From the NCBI GenBank assembly GCA_001970955.1, contig MPUH01000059.1, positions 1-64,000 of the forward strand: a DNA stretch of 64,000 nucleotides, written 5' to 3'. Shown here one piece after another: positions 1 to 10,408 of the stretch. The DNA is from Stentor coeruleus. Lineage: Eukaryota; Ciliophora; Heterotrichea; Heterotrichida; Stentoridae. The notes below the pieces were generated by a model, which saw nothing but the letters and a program-made list of their open reading frames with translations, did no database searches and had not been told where the DNA came from. The number at the start of each line of letters is the position of its first letter. Position 1 is the first letter of the stretch. Made by a program: the position numbers and the translations under genes.

Positions 1-210
1 AATAAAGCATTTCCACAAAGAACTTAAATATAAAAATCTAAAGTTTACACAAAAATATACTACATAATACATAAAATACATTAAACATTTAAAAAAACTC
101 TTCAAAATTATCAATCAAGTAATTTATATATTAGAATGTTATTTAATACTGAATTATATAAACCCAACTTACTTTGCTAAATAATAAATCGAATAAACTT
201 AACTATAACA

Positions 211-597
211 TTAAGTCGAGACTCCTAGTTTTAAATTTTCACTCATAACTTTTTCTAAGAATTTCGAACGTGTAAGGACAAAAGACTTAGACAATTCTCT
301 GAATTTAAGTGACTTAGCAATTGATTTCTGCGGAGACTCAAATTTACTTGTAATATTAGGACTTAGTGGGGGTTTACCTTTAGGCAAAGGTTTTGGTGGA
401 GACATAAAAGATTGGGGTCTGTTTGAAAACGTTGATTCCTCAGAAAAACATGTTGTAAAATCAGTTGACAGTTTTCGTGAGTTTAAAGCTGTTGGAGAGA
501 TGTTACTTTGAGGACTTTCAACATTAAGTTTTATAAACACTCTTTTTGCTATTTATAACTTACGTGTAGATGAATTCTTTCTTCTGTTGTCAGACAT
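211..597 (-). CDS. Small basic Ser/Pro-rich protein, one 15-nt intron
   Basis: No family recognised. The obvious frame from the internal ATG at 540 is 5'-incomplete. A 15-nt intron, GTAAGTTATAAATAG on the minus strand (549-563), joins it in frame to a 34-nt first exon whose ATG is at 595-597. The spliced product is 123 aa and starts MSDNRRKNSST. It is rich in Ser, Pro and Lys, with several SP sites (for example MSPPKPLPKG and FESPQKS) and no membrane segment. It looks like a low-complexity, phosphorylatable protein. The start is preferred because the splice fits the intron type seen elsewhere in the window and keeps the frame. It is divergent from the AGC-kinase gene at 986. That it is a gene is fairly secure; its function is unknown. 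Confidence 0.6.
549..563 (-). other. 15-nt spliceosomal intron
   Basis: On the minus strand it reads GTAAGTTATAAATAG. It has GT and TAG ends and is exactly 15 nt. Removing it joins a short ATG-containing exon to the main frame. Confidence 0.75.
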
Positions 598-985
598 TTG
601 TCTTATATATATTGGTATAAAATTTTAATCTTTAACAAGATTTTATTTGAGTATTTTTTGTGTAGATTAACTTCTCACATCCAAACCATAAAACATACCA
701 AAACCCTCACCCAACATAAATTAACTCTATCACATATTCCAATTAACCATAAACTAAATAACCCATCCTGTCATAAAAACCCAAAACCTCCAACATCCAT
801 TTTCAAATTTTACTCACATCATAAACCCTATCATCCTCTTAAATCTACACAACTCTCTCCCATAAAATCATCTCATAAAAAAAATCCACACAATCCCTTA
901 AACTAATATTCCATTTCCAAACCCACGAGCTTCCAAAAAAAACATTATCTTCCTTTTCTATTTCTAAATAAACTCATTTTATAAT
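598..985. promoter_or_regulatory. Divergent intergenic region, C/A-rich toward the kinase
   Basis: Lies between the starts of the small minus gene and the AGC kinase. The + strand is strongly C/A-rich and G-poor, the composition seen 5' of other + genes here. It ends in TTATAATATG, so the TATA-like element touches the kinase ATG. A reading frame at 598-906 is a composition artefact: Thr/His/Lys/Pro-rich with no domain. Confidence 0.45.
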
Positions 986-3082
986 ATGAAAATCCATGTC
1001 CTTTTCAACAACGAGCGTATCGAGCTGTCAGTAGACGCATCACTTACAGTTACCAAGCTTAAAGAAATCCTCAAGACCTATACATCACTTGATATCGATA
1101 TGCAGAAACTCATTTTACAGCTCCCAACTCATAAAGTAACCTTAAACAATAGCTTTACTTTATCCCAATACAACATATCCCCAGCCACACCTCTAACTTT
1201 AAAACAAATAAACGCTAGAAATAGTATGGGAGATATGTCTAGATGGGTAAATAGACTAGTAGTAACTTGTCAAGAAGGGAATTTAGAAAAATTTTATGAA
1301 ATCCTCAAAGACTTTGAGCGTTGTAAAAAAAACTCATTAGAAATTGAAGACTTAAAGACAATATTAAACACTCCTTTGAATGGAAAGTGGTGCTGCATTC
1401 ATTATGCAGCGTATTGCGGACATGGGAAAATTTTAAAAGAACTTCTTGAGTTATCTGCAGACTGCAATATAATAACAGATGATCACTGGACACCATTACA
1501 AATTTCCTGCTTTCAAGGACATATAGAATGTGTTAAAATCATAATTTCTCATCCTTTATGCAACATAAACAAAATGACTTCAGAACGTGGTACAGGACTT
1601 CATCTCTCATCATCTTGTGGCCATACACAAATAGTTAAACTTTTATTAGAAAACCATATCAACCCAACTTTAGAAGACCCTTCAGGTAGGACTGCACTTG
1701 AATTAGCCGCGAATATGGAAATAGCTGAGATTATTCCAAGGTATATAGGCCAAGAACTTCTTCAAAAATACAAGGTAAATACTGAATGTACTGAAAGACC
1801 ACTTGGATTTAGTGGTGAAGTCTTTTATACCGCACCATGGTTAATTAATGACAAACAAGTTTATTTAGTCCTGGATACTCAAAATGGTAATTTTAATCAT
1901 TATAAAACTAGAGCAGCTTATGTTGATGAAGAATTACCAGATTATTCAATAGCATTTACTAAAATCCAAGAAGTTAAAATATTATCAGAAAGTATTGTTG
2001 AAAAGTACTTTTTCCTGATCTCAGGCCAGGATATTAAACTTAAGTACTATACAAATTTCTTAGATATGACTGAGGAATGGACTAAAAGAATCCTTGATGC
2101 AATTGGGTTTTTCAGAACTTTTGTCCCACCACCAGCTAAAGTTCAATTAATTAAACCCCCTGGACCAGAGATAAATGAAGAAGGTATTAATTTAGACAAC
2201 TTTGAAATCATTGAAGAAGTCGGTAGTGGGAGTTTTGGAAAGGTGTTTAAAGTGAATAAAAAGTACTGTGATGAGATCTATGCTTTAAAATCTTTGAATA
2301 AAGTAACTTTACGTCAGAGAAAACAATTAAAATACGCTATAGCTGAATGTAAGATTCTTAAGACAATAAGACATCCTTATATTCTCCCATTATATTGGGC
2401 TTTTCAAAGTGACACCCATTTATTTATGGTCCTTGAATTCTGCCCATTAGGAGATTTTTCTAAACTCTTATCATATCTTCATCATCTAACAGTTCCTCAA
2501 GCCAAGTTTTATATAGCCGAAATTATTCTAGCTATTGAGCATTTACATTCATTAGATATTATATACAGAGATTTAAAACCTCAAAATATACTTCTAGATA
2601 GTTTAGGACATATAAGACTTGCTGATTTCGGATTAGCTAAACAAAATGTTACACAAGAAAACCCAGCAATGTCATTTTGTGGATCACCTGCTTATCTTCC
2701 ACCAGAACTTTTAGCTCAATCAGGTGTTTGGAAACCTGCTGATGTTTATTGTATTGGAGCTAATCTTTTTGAAATGCTCACAGGCGATCCTCCTTTTTTT
2801 ACAGAGAATATTAATGTACTTTATCATAGGATTGCTACAGCTACACTGAATTTCCCTGTGAATTTTAATGAGGAAGCTAAGGATCTTATTAGTAAACTTA
2901 TGAGAAGGACACCGGAAGAAAGACTAACGATGGCAGAAATTAAACAACATCTTTTTTTTAATGATTTGAATTGGGATGAACTGCAGAAAAAAAATGTTAG
3001 TCCACCGTTTAGTCCGCAGTATTTGAATAATGTTAGGAGCACTGAAAAAGTTGGAGGGTCAATGTTTGATGTTAAGAAGTAA
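986..3082 (+). CDS. AGC-type Ser/Thr kinase with ubiquitin-like, ankyrin and PH-like domains
   Basis: Uninterrupted, 698 aa. Residues 1-75 resemble a ubiquitin fold, with a segment LSQYNISPATPLTL matching the end of the ubiquitin beta-grasp. Residues ~130-260 hold three to four ankyrin repeats (WCCIHYAAYCGHGK, WTPLQISCFQGHIE, GTGLHLSSSCGHTQ). Residues ~275-380 look like a PH domain ending in a Trp-containing helix (EEWTKRILDAIGF). The kinase domain, ~405-660, has loop GSGSFGKV (413-420), K435, YRDLKPQN (catalytic D529), DFG (D547) and activation-loop FCGSPAYLPPE, so it should be active. A short AGC-like tail (FNDLNWDELQKK) follows. Known AGC kinases with PH domains are recruited to phosphoinositides; that use here is inferred. 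The start at 986 is set by the TATAAT element and the complete Ubl domain. Confidence 0.9.
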   Translation: MKIHVLFNNERIELSVDASLTVTKLKEILKTYTSLDIDMQKLILQLPTHKVTLNNSFTLSQYNISPATPLTLKQINARNSMGDMSRWVNRLVVTCQEGNLEKFYEILKDFERCKKNSLEIEDLKTILNTPLNGKWCCIHYAAYCGHGKILKELLELSADCNIITDDHWTPLQISCFQGHIECVKIIISHPLCNINKMTSERGTGLHLSSSCGHTQIVKLLLENHINPTLEDPSGRTALELAANMEIAEIIPRYIGQELLQKYKVNTECTERPLGFSGEVFYTAPWLINDKQVYLVLDTQNGNFNHYKTRAAYVDEELPDYSIAFTKIQEVKILSESIVEKYFFLISGQDIKLKYYTNFLDMTEEWTKRILDAIGFFRTFVPPPAKVQLIKPPGPEINEEGINLDNFEIIEEVGSGSFGKVFKVNKKYCDEIYALKSLNKVTLRQRKQLKYAIAECKILKTIRHPYILPLYWAFQSDTHLFMVLEFCPLGDFSKLLSYLHHLTVPQAKFYIAEIILAIEHLHSLDIIYRDLKPQNILLDSLGHIRLADFGLAKQNVTQENPAMSFCGSPAYLPPELLAQSGVWKPADVYCIGANLFEMLTGDPPFFTENINVLYHRIATATLNFPVNFNEEAKDLISKLMRRTPEERLTMAEIKQHLFFNDLNWDELQKKNVSPPFSPQYLNNVRSTEKVGGSMFDVKK

Positions 3083-4181
3083 AGATAAGAATAGGTTTTT
3101 GGAGTATTAATTATGGGTTTTATGGTGAGGATATGGAATTTTGAGATGGATGATGAATTTTTAATGATGCATTTTGAAATAATGGGGTTTTTTTCGGTGA
3201 AAATAGTGAGAGTTTGCTTTTTTTTACTGAAGAAGATTTCAGTTTTGAGTAGGAATTTTAAGATTAGGTAAGATGATAAGGAAAGTTGCTATTTAAAGAG
3301 GAGATTTTGTAGAGAGAGACTGTGTTGCAGGTAGTTAGATGTGGAAAGTGGGAGTTGTGTAATGGATTAAGAGAGGGTTTTTATAAAGAGAAATAAGAAA
3401 AGTCTTGGGAATTTTCTATAGTGAAATTAATTAGTTTGGATTACTGGTGGAAATTATTGATTTGAATAAGACTTAAGTTTTACACTAATCAGATCACCAT
3501 TGAAGCGCTGTTTATATCTTTAATTTTTTGAGAGATTTTTATGTGAACAAAACATTTTAAAGATACAAAAAATATCATTTTTGCCGGAGATGTTTTAGAT
3601 TTTAGAGGAAGCTTTTATTGTTTGTATCTCTGTAAAAAATAACGGTTATAATGTTATCTCAAAGCTAATAAAGATTAAAAAAATTACATAGGTTAATATA
3701 TACTTGCATTTTTAATATGTTTGATTAAATATTAAGAAAAACTTTCATTTTGTTAATAATTCAATATTTTAGTCATATTTTTTTACAATCCATATACCGA
3801 ATTAGTTCTGAATATACAACAAAATATAAAGCTTATAAACCCGAATGTTTATAGCAAAAATTAACTCTATCTTTAAAAAAATTCTAGATTTAGCCTATTA
3901 AAATCGACTTCAATTTTCCTATTTCAAAATGATCCCAAATACAGTTAATAAATTTACCATAAAATTCCTACAAGTTATCTATCAAACCAAAACTATATTT
4001 CATAATATTACATTAAAAACTTTAAAAAAATTCCAATATTTTTTGTGAAAATCATAAGTATAAAATTCCAATTCTCTGCATCAAACCCAAGTTTTTATAC
4101 GCTAAAGCTTATCCAAAAATCATTCCACCCACCCATTAATTCAAACCATTAAATTCTTTGTATATAATAATATTTTTTGCG
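3083..4181. other. Intergenic, no gene seen
   Basis: The first ~400 nt are G/T-rich (3' flank of the kinase gene), the middle is AT-rich, and the last ~300 nt are C/A-rich with TATATAATAATATT just before the next ATG. No frame shows a recognisable domain. Confidence 0.5.
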
Positions 4182-5635
4182 ATGGGCTCCATGTGCTGTA
4201 GTAAAAGTGAATATTTTCTTCAAACAAGAAACCGAACTCTTACAACACCTACTGATCAATCTCCTAAAAACTCTTTCAGCAATCTTTTTACACTAAGCTC
4301 AAGGATTCTTAGTCATACATCTGATTGCCAAGTTCGACTATGTAAAAATAACGCAAACCAGCGCATGTACGTCGTAAAAATAGTAACCTCTACAAAAAAG
4401 TGTTCTCTTGAAGGACAAATTATGCAAAAACTTAGCCATCCGAATATTATTAATTTAGAAGGATATTATGAAGATCCTTTTTACAACTACTTAGTCTTTG
4501 AATACTTACCAAATGGCGATTTATCAAATTTTTTAGCAAAAATGACTAAATTTCCTGAAAAAACTGCTGCTCAAATTATTGAACAAATTTTATCAGCTTT
4601 AAGTTATTGTCATGAAAAAGGTGTTGTTCATAGGGATATAAAACCTGAGAATATTCTTATAGATAGTATAGGAAAAAAAGGAATTTTTTGTAAAATCACA
4701 GATTTTGATAGTGCTGGGATTATGGATAAGACTGGAAAAGGTATTTATGGGACGTTGTACTATACAGCTCCAGAGATGTTTGATGGAAAGTATGATGAGA
4801 AAGTTGATGTTTGGAGCTGTGGGGTTGTTTTATATCAGTTGCTAACAGGAAAGTATTTATTTTATGGAAGGAATCAAGACGAACTACTTGCTAAAATCAA
4901 TCAGGAAGAGATTGTTCTAGGAAATAGCATATCATCAGAAGCTAGAGATCTTCTAGAAAAAATGCTCAATAAAGACTCAGTCTCAAGAATTTCCACAAAA
5001 GAAGCTTGCAAGCATCCATGGATATCAAAATTCATCAAGATTTCCAAAAACCCAAACTGCCTCAATATAAAAATCCCAAACTACAAGTCGAGTATTTTGC
5101 CTAAATACTTATCATTTATCACAGAAAACATTATGACCCGCAAAGAAAAAAAGCATCTCCGAAACATGTTTTCAACCCTAAACACAGATAAATCTGGTGA
5201 AATATCAATTTGCCTCAATCTTCAAGACAACAACCAAAACTGTATTTCCCATACAAAAATTTCCTACATAAACTTCATCTNCTAAACACAGATAAATCTG
5301 GTGAAATATCAATTTGCCTTAATCTTCAAGACAACAACCAAAACTGTATTTCCCATACAAAAATTTCCTACATAAACTTCATCTATTCTAATATATCCGA
5401 AAACATAAAAACCGACATTCTCACAATTCATAAATATTTTGATGAACTCGATTTAGACCATGATGGAAAAATTACTATTCAAGACCTTCATTTTATTTAT
5501 TGTAGTAAATTAGATACTGAAATTCTAGCTGAGTTCACTAATTTTTTCAAGTCTAAAAATACAGAAGAGATCACTTTTGAAGAGTTTTATAGATTAATTG
5601 TAATAATCAATTCTAATTATAAAGTTTCTAATTAG
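4182..5635 (+). CDS. Calcium-dependent protein kinase-like protein (CDPK), split by an assembly gap
   Basis: A CAMK/CDPK-type kinase. The start at 4182 gives MGSMCCSKS, a good N-myristoylation/palmitoylation signal, and is preferred to upstream in-frame non-ATG codons. Kinase residues are K66, an alpha-C Glu in SLEGQIMQKL, HRDIKPEN (D152) and YTAPEMF. Two key sites deviate: no GxGxxG loop can be seen before LCKN, and DFG reads DFD (174-176). A degenerate EF loop (NTDKSGEIS...) and one good loop (DLDHDGKITIQD) follow. An N at 5281 lies between two ~103-nt copies. Dropping 104 nt leaves 1350 nt, exactly 450 codons (449 aa), so the apparent break is an assembly artefact. The stop is 2 nt before the next gene. 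It is likely membrane-anchored and Ca2+-regulated; activity is uncertain. Confidence 0.85.
5178..5384. repeat. Unmerged contig overlap around N at 5281
   Basis: Copies 5178-5280 and 5282-5384 are the same apart from a C/T difference (tgcctcaatc versus tgccttaatc), separated by one N. This is best read as two contig ends joined without merging. Confidence 0.9.
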
Positions 5636-5637
5636 TA

Positions 5638-8600
5638 ATGAATAATAAAGGAAGGACTATTAACTGCATAAAAGGAGAAATTCATAATCTTCTTGCTGTG
5701 TTAAGACATCTTTCTTCATCTTGTCCTGGGAATTTTGCTGAAGAGTTCATGGATTTGTTTCAGAAACTTTTAGTATGTTCTGATATAGACTCTGTTGACT
5801 TCTGGAGTCCTTTTCTTGATATAATCCAAAGTCCTGATATGGACAGTGCGATTAAAGGTGTTGCATTGAGTTCGATACACAAATTTTTGTTGTATGGGTT
5901 TTTAAGTCCTACATCAGCTTATACGCTAAATAAAATTGTCAATGGACTTGCTAAATTTAATATTGAGATATATTCAAGGAGTGATGAAGTTATTCTAATG
6001 AAACTTTTACAAGTATTTTTAGAGTGTTTAAGAATACCTGCAAGTGTTTATTTAACTGATACTAGTGTATGGAGTATATCAAAACATTGTTTTAGTGTTT
6101 ATGAGCAGGATTTAGTCAGTGAGCTTTTGAAAAAAACTGCTCAGAATACTTTATTACAAATTATACTTATTGTTTTTGGACGTCTTGGAAGTATTAGTCA
6201 AAATGAAGAAAACAATGGATATGGAGTGATAAGTCTGAAAAATATACTTTTATACCTTGCAGGTTTAATTGGATATACAGATAAAAATGATATGAATTTT
6301 AAAGAGAAAAGATGCTTAGGACTATTTTTATTAAACACCGCATTAGAAACATCTGGGGAAAGCATTGGACTACATCAGGAATTAATATGTATTATACAAG
6401 ATGAAATTTCTAAAAGCTTGTTGATTAATTCTGTTACTGACGATTTGTTTATACTTTCTTTAACATTAAGAGTTGTTTTCAATCTGTTTCAATCAGTAAA
6501 GCAGCATTTGAAAGTTCAACAAGAGGTGTTTTTCAATAGCTTACATCTTAAAATTGCTGCATCTTATGAAGAAACAAATGACCCAATAATGTTTCAAAGA
6601 AGTGAAATGGCCCTTGAAAGTATAGTCGATATATGTCGTGAACCAAGTTTAATATTAGAACTTTATACAAATTATGATTGTGATGTAGATTTTGCAAATA
6701 TGTTTGAGCGCCTTGCCAAGTTTTTATGTAAACATGCATTTCCTTTAAGTACAAATTTTAACAGATTAAACGAACTTTGCTTAGAAGGAATTTTAGCTAT
6801 AATTACATCAATATCAATGAGATGTGATTCTAATCTTCAACCAAGTGAGATACAAATGCAAGATTTTAGAGAGAAAAAAGTTATGAAAGAAATTTTTTTG
6901 AAGTCTGCCAAGATTTTTAATAGCGATCAAAAAGAGTTTATACCTAAACTTCAAGAACTTGGGTGTTTACCTAAAGATTGTGAAGCTAAAGATTTGGCTA
7001 AGTTTTTTAAGGAAAATCCAGCTATTGATCATGAGAAACTTGGTGAGTATTTAGGTAAAAATAATGAGTTCAATATTAGAGTACTTGAAGTAAAAAATAT
7101 TTAGAACTTTTTGGAACTTTTTGATTATAAAGATGTGACGATTGATCATGCGATGAGAGATATTTTTAAATCTTGTAAGATACCAGGAGAAGCTCAGGTA
7201 GTTGATCGTGTTATCACCTTATTCACCCGGGCCTACCACAAGCAAAACTCAATTTTCAAAGATGAGAATTCAGCATATATCTTATCCTTCAGCCTAATCC
7301 TCTTAAATACTGACCTTCACAACCCATCACTAAAAACTAAAATGCCAGTTGAATCCTACATCCGTGGTCTTCGAGGTGTAAATGGTGGAGAAGATTTCTC
7401 AGAATCTTATCTTCGATCCTTATACGAATCAATAAAATCAGATCCTATAGAAGAAAAAGAAATTATCCGAACAATCGATTACCGCGATATGTCTGATATG
7501 ACAAACAAATGGGATAAAATCCTTCTTCGTAGTAAAAACATTGATAATTACTGGATGTTAAATGAACTACTTCGTCAACCTGCAGGGGAAAATGAAAAAC
7601 TTATGTTTGAAGTCTTATGGGAATCAGGTCTTCTTGGAACTTTAACTATAGCAATAGAATCAGTAAATTCACCTAAAGCTTTATCAGATCTTCAAAAATT
7701 ACTTGTAGAATGTTCTAAAGTTGCCGCGTATTTTAATATGAATGATTATATTCATAAACTTCAAAGCATTCTTAGTCAGTATTTTATACGTAATACTGAA
7801 TCTTTAGCACAGTTATATTCGAATCCAAGGGCATTTCGTATATTAGAAGCTGTGGTGAACTGTGCTCTTGTTGCAAAAGATCATCTTAATAGTTCCTGGG
7901 GGTATTTATTAAGCTGTCTTTTACGATTACATAAGCTAAAAGTTTTGCCAAAACAATTGATTGAACTTGATGATTTTGTTGATGAAGATGGTAATCCTTT
8001 ACCCATAGCAACAAGTCATATGGATGAAGCATTTTTTCAGTATTTTAAAAGCCCAAGTTTCAGTCAATCAGCAAGTATTAAAAGCGATGATGACTCAGTT
8101 GAAGAAACTTCAGGTATTTGGGCAAGTCTTGTAAAATATTTAGGAGTATCTGCTGATACTTATAAAACTAATGAAGAAATCCTCATGGACATGATTTCTG
8201 AAGTCAAAGAAAAAACCCTTGCTTCTGGTATTCATATTATTTTCCTCAATAGTAAAACCTTAGAAACTGATGCTTTAAACAGTTATGTTAGTTGTCTTAT
8301 GAATAAATCCTCTATAGAAAATGATGAAGTAGGAGTTGTACTTTGTCTTGAACTTTTGACTAGTGCTATTATTTCTAATTTCAGTAGGATTACTTTAGAT
8401 ACATGGAAAAATGTGTTGGGAACTCTTGAAGAATTAGTATTTAGAGAAAATTATACTTGGACTTCAGAAAGAGCATTGGTAAATTTAATGAGAATTACTG
8501 TGTTGCATCATGAGGATTATATAGAACTTCGACAATCTTTAGTTAAAGTTTTTGATTATATGTCGCAGTTAGGGAATGAGAAATTCGCAAGATTTGGAGA

Positions 8601-9474
8601 ACGTCTTGCTGCAGGTTTGAGTATACTTTTAAGTCAGGGCAATGCAGTTTTTTTGTATGTAGGGGAAAATTGGCAAATTATGCTAAAAGTTTTAAAAGGG
8701 TTATTTAGGATAGAGAAAACTGTGAGGACTGGTTTAGATGTTATTATCATTCTTTTAGCACAGTTAGATAAAAACTCTAATACAAGTTTGGCTATGTTTG
8801 ATGATCTTTTAGATGTTGTTATAGTGTATTTTTATTGTGAAAATCTTGATGGTTTGCTTGTACAAAAGACTCTAGAAATTATCATGAAAATGCTTAAAAA
8901 TGTTAAAAAACTCTGGGATTGCAACTTGATTGGAAAATTTTGGAAGAAAATCATAAGTGAATTAGCTCGATTATGTCAAAATAAAAATTCAAATATTCGG
9001 GTTATTAGTTATACTTCACTTCAAGAAGGAGTTTTAGCTTTTGTAAACTTTAACTCTTGGGATTTATGGGTAGATTGTTTTGATAATGTATTATTTCCTC
9101 TTGTAATTGAGCCTTTTGTTATTAGCAAAGAGATGATTAAAGGTATGACTGAAGAACAAGCTTTAGCAATTAAACAAGAATATTATGCTGCTAGAGAAAA
9201 AGCTACATCACTTGTTTGTAAGACTGTTTTGAATATTATTTCTATGATTGTTGTTTCAGATGGATTTTCATGTTTTTGGCTTAAGTTGGTTAAGTTGTTG
9301 TCACAAACTTTGAAAGATCAGGATGAGCAGGGAAAAGTTAATGAGAGAAGTTATGAGTTGGTTAAAAACTTGTTTTTGATTGTGAAAAATGAAAATGCGG
9401 TTGATGAGGAGATGTGGAAAGAAACTTGGGTAATTGTGGATTTGGAAGAACTGAAGATTGAAGTTAGTGGGTAA
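5638..9474 (+). CDS. Large Arf-GEF of the GBF1/GEA/GNOM type (Sec7 domain)
   Basis: Catalyses GDP/GTP exchange on Arf at Golgi/ER membranes. Two exons, 5638-7089 and 7105-9474, are joined across the 15-nt intron GTAAAAAATATTTAG, giving 1273 aa. Residues 1-~150 match the DCB domain of GBF1 (INCIKGEIHNLLAVLRHL, SDEVILMKLLQVFLECLR), followed by a HUS-like region. The Sec7 domain covers ~405-605, with the glutamate finger E513 in KIPGEAQVV and LILLNTDLHNP. The C-terminal half is helical, as in HDS domains. The second exon alone would begin at a non-ATG codon inside Sec7, so the splice is needed. At 1273 aa it is shorter than animal GBF1. The ATG is only 2 nt after the CDPK stop; the DCB domain begins at once, so no later start fits. 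Confidence 0.92.
7090..7104 (+). other. 15-nt spliceosomal intron inside the Sec7 domain
   Basis: GTAAAAAATATTTAG, in phase 0 between ...VLE and NFLELF. Its in-frame TAG would truncate the protein if it were retained. Confidence 0.9.
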
Positions 9475-10408
9475 TAAGATATTAATTTTTTTTTGAAATG
9501 GGGAATTTTGTGAATTTTTAATGGGTTGAATTGAGGAGTTATTTTTGTATTTTTTATTAGTTAGAGCATTTTTTATGGAGGTTATATAAATTTTGTTTAA
9601 AAAATGAATATTGATTAAGATGAAAAAGAAATTTGGTTCATGTGATTAAAAAAATCACTTTAGTCTAGGTAAAAGTGTGATAAAATGCACAATATTAATC
9701 CTAAGTAGTATCTATAAATTAAGCTTATGCATAATCAAATAAAAATCTCTAACCAAAGCAAGCCTATCATAAATATATAAAAAAAAACAAAAAAAATAAC
9801 CTTTAATCTTTAGCATCTCAAACATTACAAAAGCCACAAATCCCACATATTCTCAAACACAAAATCTAATTATCACTAATCCAAAATTTTCCCTAAAAAA
9901 TCTACCAAAATTTCCATATCTCAAGCCTAAACCTCATCATTCTTTTTTTTTTCAATTTTCTCTAATAACCTCATTCTATAATTAAATCTCTGACAAAAAC
10001 CTATCATAATCCTCCTTACAATCTCCAACTTCATCTAATCAATCTTCCAATTCTCCCTATTACCCAGCAATAAAATATTTTCTTTTTTAGCATCTCAAAC
10101 ATCACAAAAGCCACAAATCCCACATATTCTCAAAAACAAAATCTAATTATCACTAATCCAAAATTTTCCCTAAAAAATCTACCAAAATTTCCATATCTCA
10201 AGCCTAAATCACATCATTCTTTTTTTTTTCAATTTTTTCTAATAACCTCATTCTATAATTAAATCTCTGACAAAAACCTATCATAATCCCACAACTCCTC
10301 CTTATAATCTCCAACTTCATCTAATCAATCTTCCAATTCTCCCTATTACCCAGCAATAAAATATTTTCTAATACTTCCTTAACACTCCAATATCCTATAA
10401 TATTGCAA
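9475..10408. other. Intergenic region with a tandem duplication
   Basis: A G/T-rich 3' flank of the GBF gene to about 9640, then a C/A-rich 5' flank of the SAC gene. A ~280-nt segment is present twice (9811-10085 and 10088-10371). The region ends in CCTATAATATTGCAAATG at the next start. Confidence 0.6.
9811..10371. repeat. Tandem duplication of a promoter-proximal segment
   Basis: Copy 1 (9811-10085) and copy 2 (10088-10371) both begin TAGCATCTCAAACAT and end AGCAATAAAATATTTTCT. They differ by a few substitutions and an ~11-nt insertion in copy 2. No N separates them, and the differences argue for a real, older duplication. Confidence 0.85.

Noticed and set aside
598-906. Open frame rich in His, Lys, Thr and Pro
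   Set aside because: Starts at TTG, no domain; a product of the C/A-rich 5' flank of the kinase gene.
5600-5660. Fusion of the CDPK and GBF genes by a tiny intron
   Set aside because: No GT...AG segment of 15 or 16 nt bridges the two frames, which differ by two bases, and both have natural ends.
7105-9474. A separate gene starting at TTG 7111
   Set aside because: It begins inside the Sec7 domain; the 15-nt intron joins it to the upstream DCB-containing exon.
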